Positions 1 to 9,861 of a DNA stretch of 64,000 bases are shown here, piece after piece. The translations under genes and the position numbers were made by a program. This DNA is from Hormiphora californensis (lineage: Eukaryota > Ctenophora > Tentaculata > Cydippida > Pleurobrachiidae): positions 4,987,003 to 5,051,002 of the forward strand of contig CM035355.1 of the NCBI GenBank assembly GCA_020137815.1, in the 5' to 3' direction. Below the pieces are notes generated by a model. The model saw nothing but the letters and a program-made list of their open reading frames with translations, ran no database searches and was not told the DNA's origin. The first letter of the stretch is position 1; the number at the start of each line of letters is the position of its first letter.

Positions 1-2
1 AG

Positions 3-248
3 GGACAGTATCCTCCCGGGCAGTATCCTCCTCCAGCACAGTACCCGCCCCATCAGGGGCAGGCATATCCCCCACCTGGATCGCACAGTCCCTATCCACC
101 ACCAGCTGCTTACCCACCCCAACAAGGATATCCACCACAGCAGCCCCAGGCGGCGTATCCACCAAGCCAGGTCAACTACCCGCAACAACCCCCAGCATAC
201 GATGATATACCGAACCAGCCTGCCGAGAATCCATACTACAAATCCTAG
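3..248 (+). CDS. C-terminal part of a Pro/Tyr/Gln-rich protein (5' end outside window)
   Basis: An open frame runs from the window edge to TAG at 246-248, giving 81 residues. Most of it is an imperfect repeat built on Y-P-P with Q, A and G (QYPPGQYPPP, AYPPPG, GYPPQQP), ending in a short acidic/polar tail, AYDDIPNQPAENPYYKS. Repeats of this kind occur at the cytoplasmic ends of several membrane and vesicle-associated proteins and in RNA-binding or self-associating proteins; PPxY-like segments can bind WW domains. No folded domain lies in the window, so I cannot name the protein. The strict codon periodicity and clean stop support real coding sequence. It lies on the same strand as the PIGB exons, with about 860 bases between its stop and the first PIGB exon. 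Confidence 0.7.
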   Translation, partial: GQYPPGQYPPPAQYPPHQGQAYPPPGSHSPYPPPAAYPPQQGYPPQQPQAAYPPSQVNYPQQPPAYDDIPNQPAENPYYKS

Positions 249-1108
249 ACATGATCCCCTCACGATTAGACTTTTGTTTTAGCCCTCTCCGGATAGGATA
301 GAGAAGGTCGAACAAGATAATACTTTGTAAATAAGACTATGAAAGTAGATAGAAGTATTGATGATTTACTTTCTTTTTTAGATCAGACACTTTTCAAAAC
401 TCAGCAAAGACACACTTTTTTTTATAAATGTTACCAAAATAGGGTAGAGTGAAGTTTTGCACTTTTCAGTTTATAATACTGTGTGTTAAATTAACTCTTG
501 TAGAGAAAATGCCTCCATCATTTTTATATCTCTTCCTACCCACCTCTCACAACCTAAGTTGCTGTTGTATGTGGCCACTTCGATCTTTTGGCCACAAGGT
601 GACAACGCATGTAATTGAGTTTAATTAATGTAGCAGGGGATGAGCGTGAATAGGGTATAACCACTATAACACCTCTCGGCAGGTCGGTAGAACTGCGACA
701 GCAGTTGAGGCAAGTCAATTTAGGACAGGGCGAATCGGCAGTCGGATTTAGGGCAGGTCAATTTAGGGCAGGTCTGAATACTAAGCATGTGAATGTGATT
801 CGGGGTCCGGGGGAGCTTATTAGAAACAGAACTCTCATATCTCGCTCCCTGGTCACCTCTTTCTCAGATCACGCGGTCCACGCCAGCCTAGGCTGACGTG
901 GCAGCTGCTCCTCTCGGCACGTCGCACAATCCCCTGTACGCGGCTTCTCGCTATTCCTACTCATCTAAAACATTGACCCAAATTCTTCTGATTTATGCAA
1001 CTCTGGTGCATGGTATCTAAGATCATGAGCCAGAGTTGTATGTAACCCACCTTGATTCTCTAGTCTCTCATTCCCTACTTTTGATTCGACAATCCTTTGT
1101 TATTACAG
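249..1108. other. Spacer between the Pro/Tyr-rich gene and the PIGB exons
   Basis: No convincing coding exon is visible. It should hold the 3' UTR of the upstream gene and, if PIGB is intact, the promoter and first exons of PIGB, but nothing resembling the PIGB N-terminus is seen. 690-770 has a small imperfect direct repeat (gcaggtc..attta motifs). The last bases before 1109 form a normal 3' splice site (tattacag). Confidence 0.5.
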
Positions 1109-2547
1109 GTACAGTGATGTTGTGACCTTCCCCTCTGTGATTCTCGCTGCACTGAGCGTGGCGATTAGACCAACTATGGTTATATTCTGGGGCGTCCTGG
1201 GTATGTTTGCTTGTTTGTATATTTATTTGCTTGTTATTAGCATTCAAGAAGCGAGGGGGGTTCACATGGTTTACCATACCCCCCCCCCCCAGCGAGAGAT
1301 TTTATTCGTTACTCAAATTGACCTTTTCTATACCATAGAAAAGGTTATGAATATGTTACTGTGCACTACAGTTCTATAGACTATAGAACTGTAGTGCACA
1401 GTAACATATTCATATGATCAACTGTTGATCATATGAATATATTTAACTTATGTAGATTTCAATCCACTGAGTAGATCGCATTTACCGTCACGTCCTTTGT
1501 TTTTCTATATTTAGTCTAATCTATATTTATCATATGCAACACACTGAGTTAGCTTGTTCTCAAAGGGGCGAGCAAGGCAAGAGTTCAATAAGAGACTTGT
1601 AGAATCTCTCTGGACAATTGATATATATCACCGGTAACTACCCCTCCCTTTCAGGACTCCACTACCTATACTCAGCACCAGAACAAAGACTCCCAGCCCT
1701 CGCCAAAGGTGTCCTAGTGGGACTCCCAACCCTTGCACTGACCCTCCTTCTGGACTACGTGTTCTATGGACGACTAGTGGTAGTGTTCTGGAACTTCCTC
1801 TCATTCAACATGGCGGGTAGCGCGGTATACGGTGCCCACCCCTGGCACTGGTATATCACCCAGGGGGTTCCAGCAATAGCAGGAACACATGCGATACTAG
1901 TTGCTGTGTGCTTCCTAGCACGGCGGGACTATCCAAGACAATTCTTATTGGTTGCCATGGTAACCGTGTTGTTCTTCTCCTGTGTAGCTCACAAGGAGTT
2001 CAGGTTTATCCAACACCTCCTACCATTAGTCATGATTTGGGCAGGGTTGGGCCTCCACTGGATTAGTAGGAGGGTGGATAGTAGCACGCTATACCTGGGG
2101 ATAATGTTCCATGCCCTTGCCAACATCATCCCTGCGATATACCTAGGGTTCCTACACCAGAGAGGCAGTATATCGGTGGTGGGAGACCTGGCTGGAGGGA
2201 TGGTGCTACCTGGACAGAGTGTTCACTTCCTAACACCCTGCCATGCTACCCCCTTTCACTCACACATACACATTGAGGACGTGGATCTGAGGTTCTTGGA
2301 TTGTTCACCGGGAGGAGAGGAGGGAGTGCTACATGAGGAAGGGCAGTTTTATAGTGATCCTGTGGCATGGTGGGAGGGGGATAAGAAGGGAGGAAGGGCG
2401 GATTGGGTGGTGGTATTTGAGGAAGGGATGGAGAGATTGCATGGGAAGTTGAAGAAAGAAGGGTATTCATTGACCAAAAGATACTTTTATGCACATGTGT
2501 TGGTGGATGATAAACTTTCAAATCATCTTCTACTTTTCAAACGGTAG
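1109..2547 (+). CDS. PIGB: GPI mannosyltransferase 3 (PIG-B), C-terminal two exons
   Basis: Exons are 1109-1200 and 1655-2547, joined in phase (..CTG G|GA CTC..) across a 454-bp intron with GTATGT and CAG borders. PIG-B is an ER multi-pass enzyme of family GT22 that adds the third mannose of the GPI anchor from dolichol-phosphate-mannose. The product matches the family's C-terminal half: the IRPT motif in exon 1, then YGAHPWHWYITQG, the AHKEFRFIQHLLP segment, LGFLHQRGSISV and LTPCHATPFHSHIH, with several hydrophobic segments between them. The last exon ends in a luminal-type tail, stop at 2545-2547; a candidate AATAAA is at 3088. About 328 residues are present while the family is usually 500-550. 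The N-terminal part with the conserved acidic catalytic loop is missing, and a different gene ends at 248, so the gene is truncated, rearranged or misassembled here. Confidence 0.85.
1321..1441. repeat. Cluster of three adjacent perfect palindromes in the PIGB intron
   Basis: Three hairpins follow each other. The first is about 1321-1346 (accttttcta / tagaaaaggt). The second is 1346-1414, with 34-base arms around a single A at 1380 (arm ends ..gttctatag / ctatagaac..). The third is 1407-1441, with 17-base arms (atattcatatgatcaac). The second and third share tatgaatat, so alternative cruciforms are possible. Confidence 0.9.
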
Positions 2548-3152
2548 AAGTTAATTTATATAACTGGAATATTGACCTGTTTTTTTCGAAAATGAACTTC
2601 CATGTGTTGAGTGTGTGGTTATTATCAATTATGATTATGAATATGTGTGTTGCAATCTGACTGATCTGGCATTTGTGATGTTTCTATATTTGATTTATTT
2701 TCAAGATAAAGATCGGATGTGTTTTCATATTCTCGACTCTCAGAAACTCTCGTCCCAAACTATTATCTGGCGGTGCCGAATCGATCTGAGCAAACGTCCA
2801 AAGGGACCTGTCTGGTGCTGCCTGACCCGATTTCTAACAAGTTTATCGAACAAAAGTGATGAGATTGAAATCAATGATATTGTCTGATTAGAACATCCCG
2901 CGTGGCGTCATCAATGGGCTGTGAAGTCAGAGTGTCCCGCGGATTTGAGTGCGCGCGCCGAATGATCTAATCAGGAGGCAGTGCGCCCCACGTCACCGTC
3001 ATTAGCGTGTAAACCGTGAAAATGGGACGAGGTTTTGCCACAAAAACTGAAAAGTAAAACGAGATATCTAGTACTGCAGTGTGTAAGAATAAAAACTTGA
3101 ATTAAACTGTAAAATGTTACAAAGCACTATTCCTCTCACATACTCTATCATC
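2548..3152. other. PIGB 3' UTR and spacer
   Basis: No coding signal. AATAAA at 3088-3093, about 540 bases after the PIGB stop, is a plausible polyadenylation signal. Confidence 0.45.
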
Positions 3153-3858
3153 ATGCATGTAGGGGAGGTTTTGAAGTTGTGGGGGCCATTTTTTGGCCAA
3201 AATTTTTTAGTCACGTGACCACTGACCAGTCACGTGATATGACATACCCCGAGTTTTTTATTGGAAACTCTTATAGATTGGGCGAAGCGACAGCTGAGCC
3301 CGGGAAAAAAAATTTTGATTTTTATACCAAAAAGTCGCCATTTTCGTCAAGAACGAGTCGTTATTGACGAAAGTCGAAGACGGCGACTTTTTGGTTTACT
3401 TACTAGCGGTCCACAGACCCAATCATCCAGTAAGGCCTGTCAGAGCATTGGCCTGACCCTACTCTCATTTCTTCAAGAGCGTGCGAGAACTGTGGTCAGA
3501 GCATTGGCCTGACAGAGTGGCGGAGTGGGAGAGAAAGGGTGGGAGAGAGACATTTATCGGTGAGATAAGAGGGTCATCAGTGAGACGAGAGTGGTAGAAA
3601 TCAAGAATAGTTTGGGTGTTAGCAAAGATTGCCAGGAAGAGAGAGCAAGATATACGATATTAGGGAGGATAGAAAAGGTCTACCCCGATAACCGAAGCCG
3701 TTCCCATGCTCGCAAGATAGGCGAGAAGCCTAGCGAAAACCAGTGTAAGGTAGTGAAATTCAATGATTGGGGATCCAAACATCCAATTTTGTATGGGCAA
3801 CCGAAAAAGTTGCGGGGGCCATAGCCTACGTGGCCCCCGCGTCCCCTACATGCGTGTC
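3153..3858. mobile_element. Probable non-autonomous DNA element, about 0.7 kb, with short inverted ends
   Basis: Ends are inverted copies of each other (tgcatgtaggggag near 3155; tcccctacatgcg near 3840). A strong hairpin at about 3328-3403 has inverted arms around ccaaaaagtcgcc / ggcgactttttgg. The 75-bp palindrome family is nested at 3437-3515. No transposase ORF is visible. The ends are short and no target duplication is obvious, so the boundaries are tentative. Confidence 0.5.
3437..3515. mobile_element. Palindromic mini-MITE (CTGTCAG family), copy 1
   Basis: Inverted arms read ctgtcagagcattggcctga at the left and tcagagcattggcctgacag at the right, each holding the same core in mirrored context around an agaactgtggtc centre. 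Closely similar copies lie at 6883-6953, 20692-20767, 26897-26966 and 31441-31506. Confidence 0.75.
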
Positions 3859-4030
3859 TATCATTTCACATCTCCCTGCTGAGAGGGAGTGAGCGAAGAT
3901 AGCTAATAAAAGTAATTAATTATTGGTAATTAACGGTAAAGACTCATTGAACTAACATATGCAGTCTGATATCTTGACACCCCTCAATCCTAAACAATTA
4001 AGAAACACTAAACAACTCGATCCTATCTCA

Positions 4031-4032
<2 letters not shown>

Positions 4033-4120
<88 letters not shown>
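4033..4120. repeat. (CT)n microsatellite
   Basis: Uninterrupted CT dinucleotides just beyond the 3' end of the EF-hand gene (which is on the minus strand). Confidence 0.97.
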
Positions 4121-4125
<5 letters not shown>

Positions 4126-4309
4126 ACTATTCACTGTCCATTAATTAATAAATCCTCCCTTGAATCGCACAAATGATTGTCCCAGTTGCATCCTCAGTCC
4201 TCACAACATGCCCAAATATGGTCTCATGCCCAAATATGGTCTCATGACGCGTCGCACAGCAACCCATTTCACATACACACTCGAGTATGATAATATACTC
4301 TCCTCTCTC

Positions 4310-5097
4310 TCATGTCTTGATAGGTGCCCTTGATGGTGGGGGTCCCCTGTTAACTTCTGATAACATGTACTTTACAAATTCCTCATAGTTTATTACTCCG
4401 TCCTGAGAGAGAAAGGATAGTTGGGCATTGTTTGATCACTAAAATAACGATTCGGGGAAGGTTACCCTCTCTTTCCCTCCCTATTCCCCTCTTATCTTAT
4501 CTTTGTCTCGCTCTGAGACAGAGACAGCATGGCCAAACATTTGGAACAAATGCTGCCTGTAAACCGATAGGTACCTTACCTAAAGATATAAATAATCGAT
4601 CCTCAATTAAATTGAGACAAATTGAGTCAATTTGTCTCAGTTTTGTACACTATTATAGTCAAACTCGCTCAATCACAGAGAGCAAAAATAATGCAATTGG
4701 TCATCCCAGAGCATCTAGATAAAACACTTGCTCACCTTATTGACGTCTATAAGATGAAAGAATTCATCGGCTTCGTCTTCTGTAAACTTCTCGCCGAACC
4801 TAGAACATTTAGTTTGTTGAGAACAATTTAATGACGTATTTTATGCAGTTAAAAACAATCTGCACCAGATACTACACAGATATAACGTAATTGTTAGAGA
4901 AATATTTAGAGCTCTTATTATAAAGAATTCCTATAGAATCGATAGAGAATTTCTTGGCTCCTATGATCCTACCAATCTTTATATCTCCATCCCTTTTGTA
5001 CAAGCCCTGCAACAATTTCAAATATTTCATCTCACCTGCAAAGAGCTTTTTTTAGCTCGTCGCACGTAACGTAGCCATCTCCACTTTTATCAAACAC

Positions 5098-5190
<93 letters not shown>

Positions 5191-8100
5191 CTGTATTTTG
5201 TTCATTCATGCGGGGGACTAGCTGAGGCATTGTTCATTCACGAATCACGGGGGATAGTTTTTTGGTGAGGAGAATAAGAAATTAACCTGCAGAACATAGA
5301 GAGGTAAAGAAATTACGTAAGAGGGGCATCCGGAATGGAATCTCTAATTAATTGATTAAAACAACAGTCTCTCTCCCTCTCTTACTCTATTAGATTGACC
5401 AAATGACAGCTATATTGCCAAGTATTGAGGTATATAGTATGTGAGTGGGCATGATGTCCCCCTGTAATTGCTAATACCGCGTGGCCCAAATTAAAGGGAG
5501 GGTACGTTGGCCTACTTTTCACCCAGAAGTTTAATTTCAATCACTCTGATATTTTGACACAATGTCTGCATGATTACTCATTCGAGGAATCCGAAGTTTC
5601 AGCCCTCTGGATGAAAGTTCATTTTTTTCAACCGAATGAACATTGAATGAACACCAATATGGGACCATATTTCGGTACCAAAGTTTCACAAATTTGTTTG
5701 GCTATCGATTTCCTTTCGAATGGGACCAGTTTGAGCTTAATTGGATCACCACAAGAATCACAGTGATCCGTTTTCTAAGCCTAGGGTAAGTCATGTGATC
5801 CCCATCAAATTATGACGTGTTAGCAAGAGAGCTTACATTTTAACGGATGCTGTATCGGTACACCATCCTCATTAGCAGACGTGATACGTGATACTCGACC
5901 GTTACACCTGCTTATTGGCACTTAGTAATGACGCTATCGTCTCATTAGGTGTCAGATGACCAAACATAGGGTTAGATAACTAAAAACTGTGTCTCTTGTG
6001 GTGGTCCAATTGAGCTCAAATTAGTCGCGTTTGAAAGGAAATCGATACCCGAAGGCGACTGTGAAATTCCGGTTCCAAAAAGCATTCCTGTTTTCAAGTT
6101 CATTCAGGATTCATTCCAGTCGGAAAAATGAATTTTAAGATAGAGAGCTTAAATTCCGGCTAACATCAAAATTGATCAAGTGCAGTGGCCGTACAGATTT
6201 TTAGCGCCTGAATTTACCGATTTCTGGTCAAAACAGGTCAAAATCGATGTTTGGTAAAAAATATCATCCTTAAATAACTTATTTCACCCACTAAACTTGA
6301 TTCAATTTTAATAAAAATGCAGATTGCCATTTGTTGATACTTGCTCTATTGTATGGCGGTTTTTAAAATAATGAAATCGAATTTAATTAAGAGAAAACCT
6401 CAAAAAACCCGAAAAACGAAAAATTGAGTTCATTAATGAACTTTCAACTTTTATGATTTGAAACTTCGGATTCCTCGAATGAGTACCCATGCAGACATTG
6501 TGTCAAAATATCAGAGTGATTGAAATTAAACTTCTGGGTGAAAAGAAGGTCAACGTACCCTCCCTTTAATTTGGGCCACCTTGAATGCAATGCCTCAATA
6601 ATCTATATCTCGTACCTTGAATGCCTCAATAATCTATATTTCATACCTTGAATGCCTCAATAATCTGGATCTCGTCCTCCTCCACCCAAACTGCCATCAA
6701 TGCCAGGTACTCTTCAAACGACAGGTCCCCCGAGGAATCAGAGTCAAAACGCGATAAAACCTGTAATGAACGGGGGATTGAAATGACGGTAATTGTTGGA
6801 AAATATTAAGTGAACCTGGACCGAGACTATAAAGAGGGTAGCTCGTGAGGTCAGATAACAACGCTCCAAAATGGGTTCTTATCTGTCAGGCAAATGCTCT
6901 GACCACAGTTCTCCCGCGAAATGAGAATAGGGTCAGGCCAATGATCTGAGAGGTTCTTATATAAGTGTAGGTACTGTACCTTTACAATATCTGACTCTGT
7001 TGGAGAATACCCTAGTGCCATCAAGACAGGTCCCAGTTCATCTGTACCGATAGAATCGTTACCATCCCGATCAAACGCGTTGAAAACCTTCCTGAATTCC
7101 TTGACCTGGGGGCGTGAGAACTAAGAAATGAGCCACAGCGAGGGATAGAGTATTCAGCTGGTAAAACACAATTAATAGAACGGTGAACTTTTTATGAATA
7201 TATTCATGATTTCATAATGAAAACAAAGTCATGTCACTACCATCACTGTTACAGTGCTGCTTGTAGTGGGAATACAGTGTCTGAATAATACGGTATTTGA
7301 CCATTACCAGGTTTCTTGGCGTGCTAAACGTAGGGCGCGAGAGTTTCGTATCATATGAAAGCATTGAATGCACGCACGATTAGCACTTTGCAGGACACAC
7401 GTGTTCGCACACGTGGTGTTGTCAATCTGGCGCTCTGATTGGTCAAGAGCTTGCGTGTCGTCTTATCTTGTTTCACTGATACCGTATTGAACCGATACCG
7501 TATTCTCACTACAAGCACCCATGATACAATACTCACCGAAAATAATTATTTATCTAATTGTTAGTTAAAAACACACGACAATGAAGCATTTAGGTTATGT
7601 CCCAATTAATAATTAATGAGTCCCAATTAATACCTGGGTCGCACTGAACTCATAATTAGATCCATCCTCTTGACTCTCAATATCAACTACCTTGTCTTGA
7701 TCGTCTGGTTTCAACTTGTTATACACTGAGGAGGGGAAGTACAAGAGTAAAATAAGTGGAGTTAAATTGGCATGGAATGTGGTTATTGTGTTTCGATTTT
7801 GTGGCATACGATGTGACTGTTATAGCTGGTCAATCCCAATATTGAAAACACACCAGTAATACAGCTCAGCCGGACCCCGCTTTCCCCTAGTAGGGTCCGA
7901 TATTACCAAGTTCCTACTACTGAATCACTACCCGCCTGTTGTATGCAGATTGCACAGCTGGTGTCAACAAGGTGTGATGTAACATGCAGCTGGTAGCCCT
8001 CAACACATTTATTGTTGTTTTATTATACTGAACACATAATATAATATTTAGACCTGTCTACAATAACACAATCAACACGTGGGAGGTGGGTGACATGTAG

Positions 8101-8588
8101 GTAACCAGGATAGGTTCTATGTTTTGGATAGCTGGATTGGCCATGACAGATTAGATATTAGATAACCAGGATAATCCAGCCTATAATTCGGGTAGCTCGG
8201 GTAATCAAACAATTAATTTATGATCCGGGATCCCGATTATTGGCCCCCCAAAATAATTTAGGACAATAATTCGACATCCGTAAAAAGATGTGTGCTGGTG
8301 AATAATTCCGATATCAGGCTCCAACCATCGTGCCAGGTGAATGTAATGTACCTGATCTAACTATGAACGGGCTATATATATGGTTCTCCATACCTTACTC
8401 AACAAGAAGTGCGTGAAATAGAGGGCCGGGATACCCCCGATTGTTCACTTACACAGGGAGAGTCTGTTTTCAGGATCCCGTAAAGCTTCCCCTTTTATAA
8501 CCGCGATGGGTTTAAACTTTAGGTGGTCATTATCATGTTTGTGGCGATGAGCCTTGACACTCACGAGGGCCGCCCGACTGAGCGGCAT
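4310..8588 (-). CDS. Calmodulin-like protein with four EF-hands, 228 aa, 7 exons
   Basis: Exons on the minus strand: 8453-8588 (ATG at 8588), 7634-7725, 6980-7105, 6647-6760, 5036-5097, 4736-4799 and 4310-4402 (TGA at 4310-4312). All introns have GT..AG ends and the phases agree. The product has four canonical 12-residue calcium loops: DRDGNDSIGTDE (about 88-99), DSDSSGDLSFEE (124-135), DKSGDGYVTCDE (159-170) and DVNKDGVINYEE (195-206), all with Asp at position 1 and Glu at 12. It is therefore a calmodulin/troponin-C superfamily calcium sensor expected to bind four ions. It differs from calmodulin by a 76-residue polar N-terminal extension encoded by the first two exons and a Pro-rich tail (NRGPPPSRAPIKT). 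I see no transit or signal peptide. The longest introns hold a GA tract and a 1.1-kb foldback. The ATG is the first in frame with the phase-matched first exon. Confidence 0.88.
5100..5187. repeat. (GA)n microsatellite at an EF-hand-gene 3' splice site
   Basis: The repeat runs directly into the acceptor of the third EF-hand exon (5036-5097). On the transcribed strand it reads (CT)n-CAG, so it serves as the polypyrimidine tract of that 3' splice site. Confidence 0.95.
5481..6578. mobile_element. Foldback (long inverted repeat) element, about 1.1 kb, in an EF-hand-gene intron
   Basis: Outer arms are near-perfect inverted repeats of about 115 bases: left starts gtggcccaaattaaaggg (5481), right ends with its complement (6578). 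Inside, weaker inverted similarity continues (for example cgatttcctttcgaatgg against tttgaaaggaaatcgat). There is no ORF. The right end abuts a tandem repeat of the exon edge at 6579-6646. Confidence 0.85.
6579..6673 (-). repeat. Tandem copies of an exon end plus 5' splice site (EF-hand gene)
   Basis: The last about 27 bases of the exon at 6647-6760 (ATTATTGAGGCATTCAAG followed by GT) are repeated twice more inside the intron with a 31-37 bp period. The intronic copies carry CC-to-TA changes that create TAG, and the outer one has an extra GCATT. Reading past the first donor meets TGA at once, so the first donor must be used for the full protein. Confidence 0.85.
6883..6953. mobile_element. 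Palindromic mini-MITE (CTGTCAG family), copy 2
   Basis: Arms ctgtcaggcaaatgctctga and tcaggccaatgatctgag around a centre cacagttctc..gagaatagg. It lies in the intron between the first and second EF-hand exons. Confidence 0.7.
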
Positions 8589-9861
8589 GTAACAGCAGGA
8601 TCACTGATATCTATATCAATTTAGAATGAAGCAAAAACCCAAACAAGAATAGGTAAATAAATAACAATTCGGCAAAATATCTATTCGGCTGGTTGGTAAT
8701 ATTGAGCTCCGACGTTCTACCAAGCTCTTTGAGAGCAAGAGAGGGGGTATATTTAATTAGTGCCTTTATTATTATCTTAGTGCTTTATGAGCGTAAATAC
8801 CCTCCAATTTCCCGCTCTGGACCCAAATATTTGGAACCGAAGGCCTAGCATTACACCCCACTTAGTATAGTGGAAGTCCCCCCCTAATTCCTTACTCATT
8901 ACAAAATATCCTGGTGGAAGCTATCCAAGGAGAAAATATCATACTCAACAATTAGGGAGTTACAGAGGTGAGATAGCAGGAACCGACCGGACCAAGTAAA
9001 CGACCAATCAGAACTCGTTATTTAGGTCATGTGACTGGTTATCAGCCAATCAGGGACCAGTATTTCCTGATTCGGTCGGTTCCTGTGAGATAGAGTACTG
9101 CAGAGAGAGCAAGAAATGAGGGACATTAAACTGTCCCTCATTTCTCCAACTTCACCAATATCAATCCTTCCACGTGAGATGATATTGGTGATCAACAACT
9201 TTTCAACAACTACTGCACTGTCATGCTTGGTATTTGACTACGTTGTTCTCATGATTAAGGCCTCAATAAACTATCTAGCACAAATACCAAACTCTTCCAA
9301 TACACTCATTTCTCGCTCGTGCATCATTACACGTGGGTGGTGTTGAGTAAGGGGTTCCTCTACCCCTCAACAACGTGGGTGATAATTGTATCTTGAGTAG
9401 GGAGTCCCAAAAAGTCGCAATAAATAGCATTGATTAATGGGTCAGTATAGATATGAACATATTATATGTTATAGGGCAATTCGCCAAATACTCTAAAAAT
9501 CGGATGGTCCACATTCGACTGCAGCATTCACAAACCGAGTTCAAATATTCAAATATTATTAATATACAGATTGAAGAAGATAGATAAAGAGAGACAGAGA
9601 TAGATAGAGAGAGCGATACAATGCATGCATGATTTGAGCCCTGTTTAACAATGCATTGTTGCCGGGCAAATATTGAAAGTTTAATAGTTTGTGATATAAA
9701 CACAGGAAAGTACTCGATCGTGTTGATGTTAGCTCCTCATAGAACTGTTCCCACTTGTCTCCCACAAAAGAAGCTGCCCTAGTTCCAAACCGAGACTGCA
9801 ATGTGTATAGCGTGCACAAAGCATCAGCAGTATGTAGTATAAGAACCCCGCCCTACAAATA
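8589..9861. other. Upstream region of the EF-hand gene with one MITE
   Basis: No supported exon. It should contain the promoter of the minus-strand EF-hand gene (start at 8588). A hAT-like MITE lies at 8977-9085. 9116-9190 holds a small inverted repeat (agggacattaaactgtccct and tatcaat/attggtga). An open minus-strand stretch at 9752-9819 (FGTRAASFVGDKWEQFYEEL) looks weakly coding but cannot be tied to a gene with confidence. Confidence 0.4.
8977..9085. mobile_element. hAT-like MITE, copy 1, with 8-bp target duplication
   Basis: Terminal inverted repeats CAGGAACCGACCG / CGGTCGGTTCCTG. Flanked by tgagatag at 8969-8976 and again at 9086-9093, an exact 8-bp duplication as expected for hAT transposition. 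The interior has CCAATCA twice and, in the other copies, CACGTG. Confidence 0.88.

Noticed and set aside
2246-2521. Minus-strand ORF of 91 aa
   Set aside because: Antisense of the PIGB last exon, with Pro/His bias from the complementary strand.
3952-4144. ORFs of alternating R-E or S-L residues (here and at 13743-14226, 22592-23153, 27595-27922, 38073-38330, 52886-53426 and elsewhere)
   Set aside because: They are translations of (GA)n/(CT)n microsatellites, open in several frames at once, with no splice or start context.
9752-9819. Possible exon FGTRAASFVGDKWEQFYEEL (minus)
   Set aside because: Looks weakly coding, but no donor or phase-compatible partner could be chosen with confidence; left as a note in the spacer entry.
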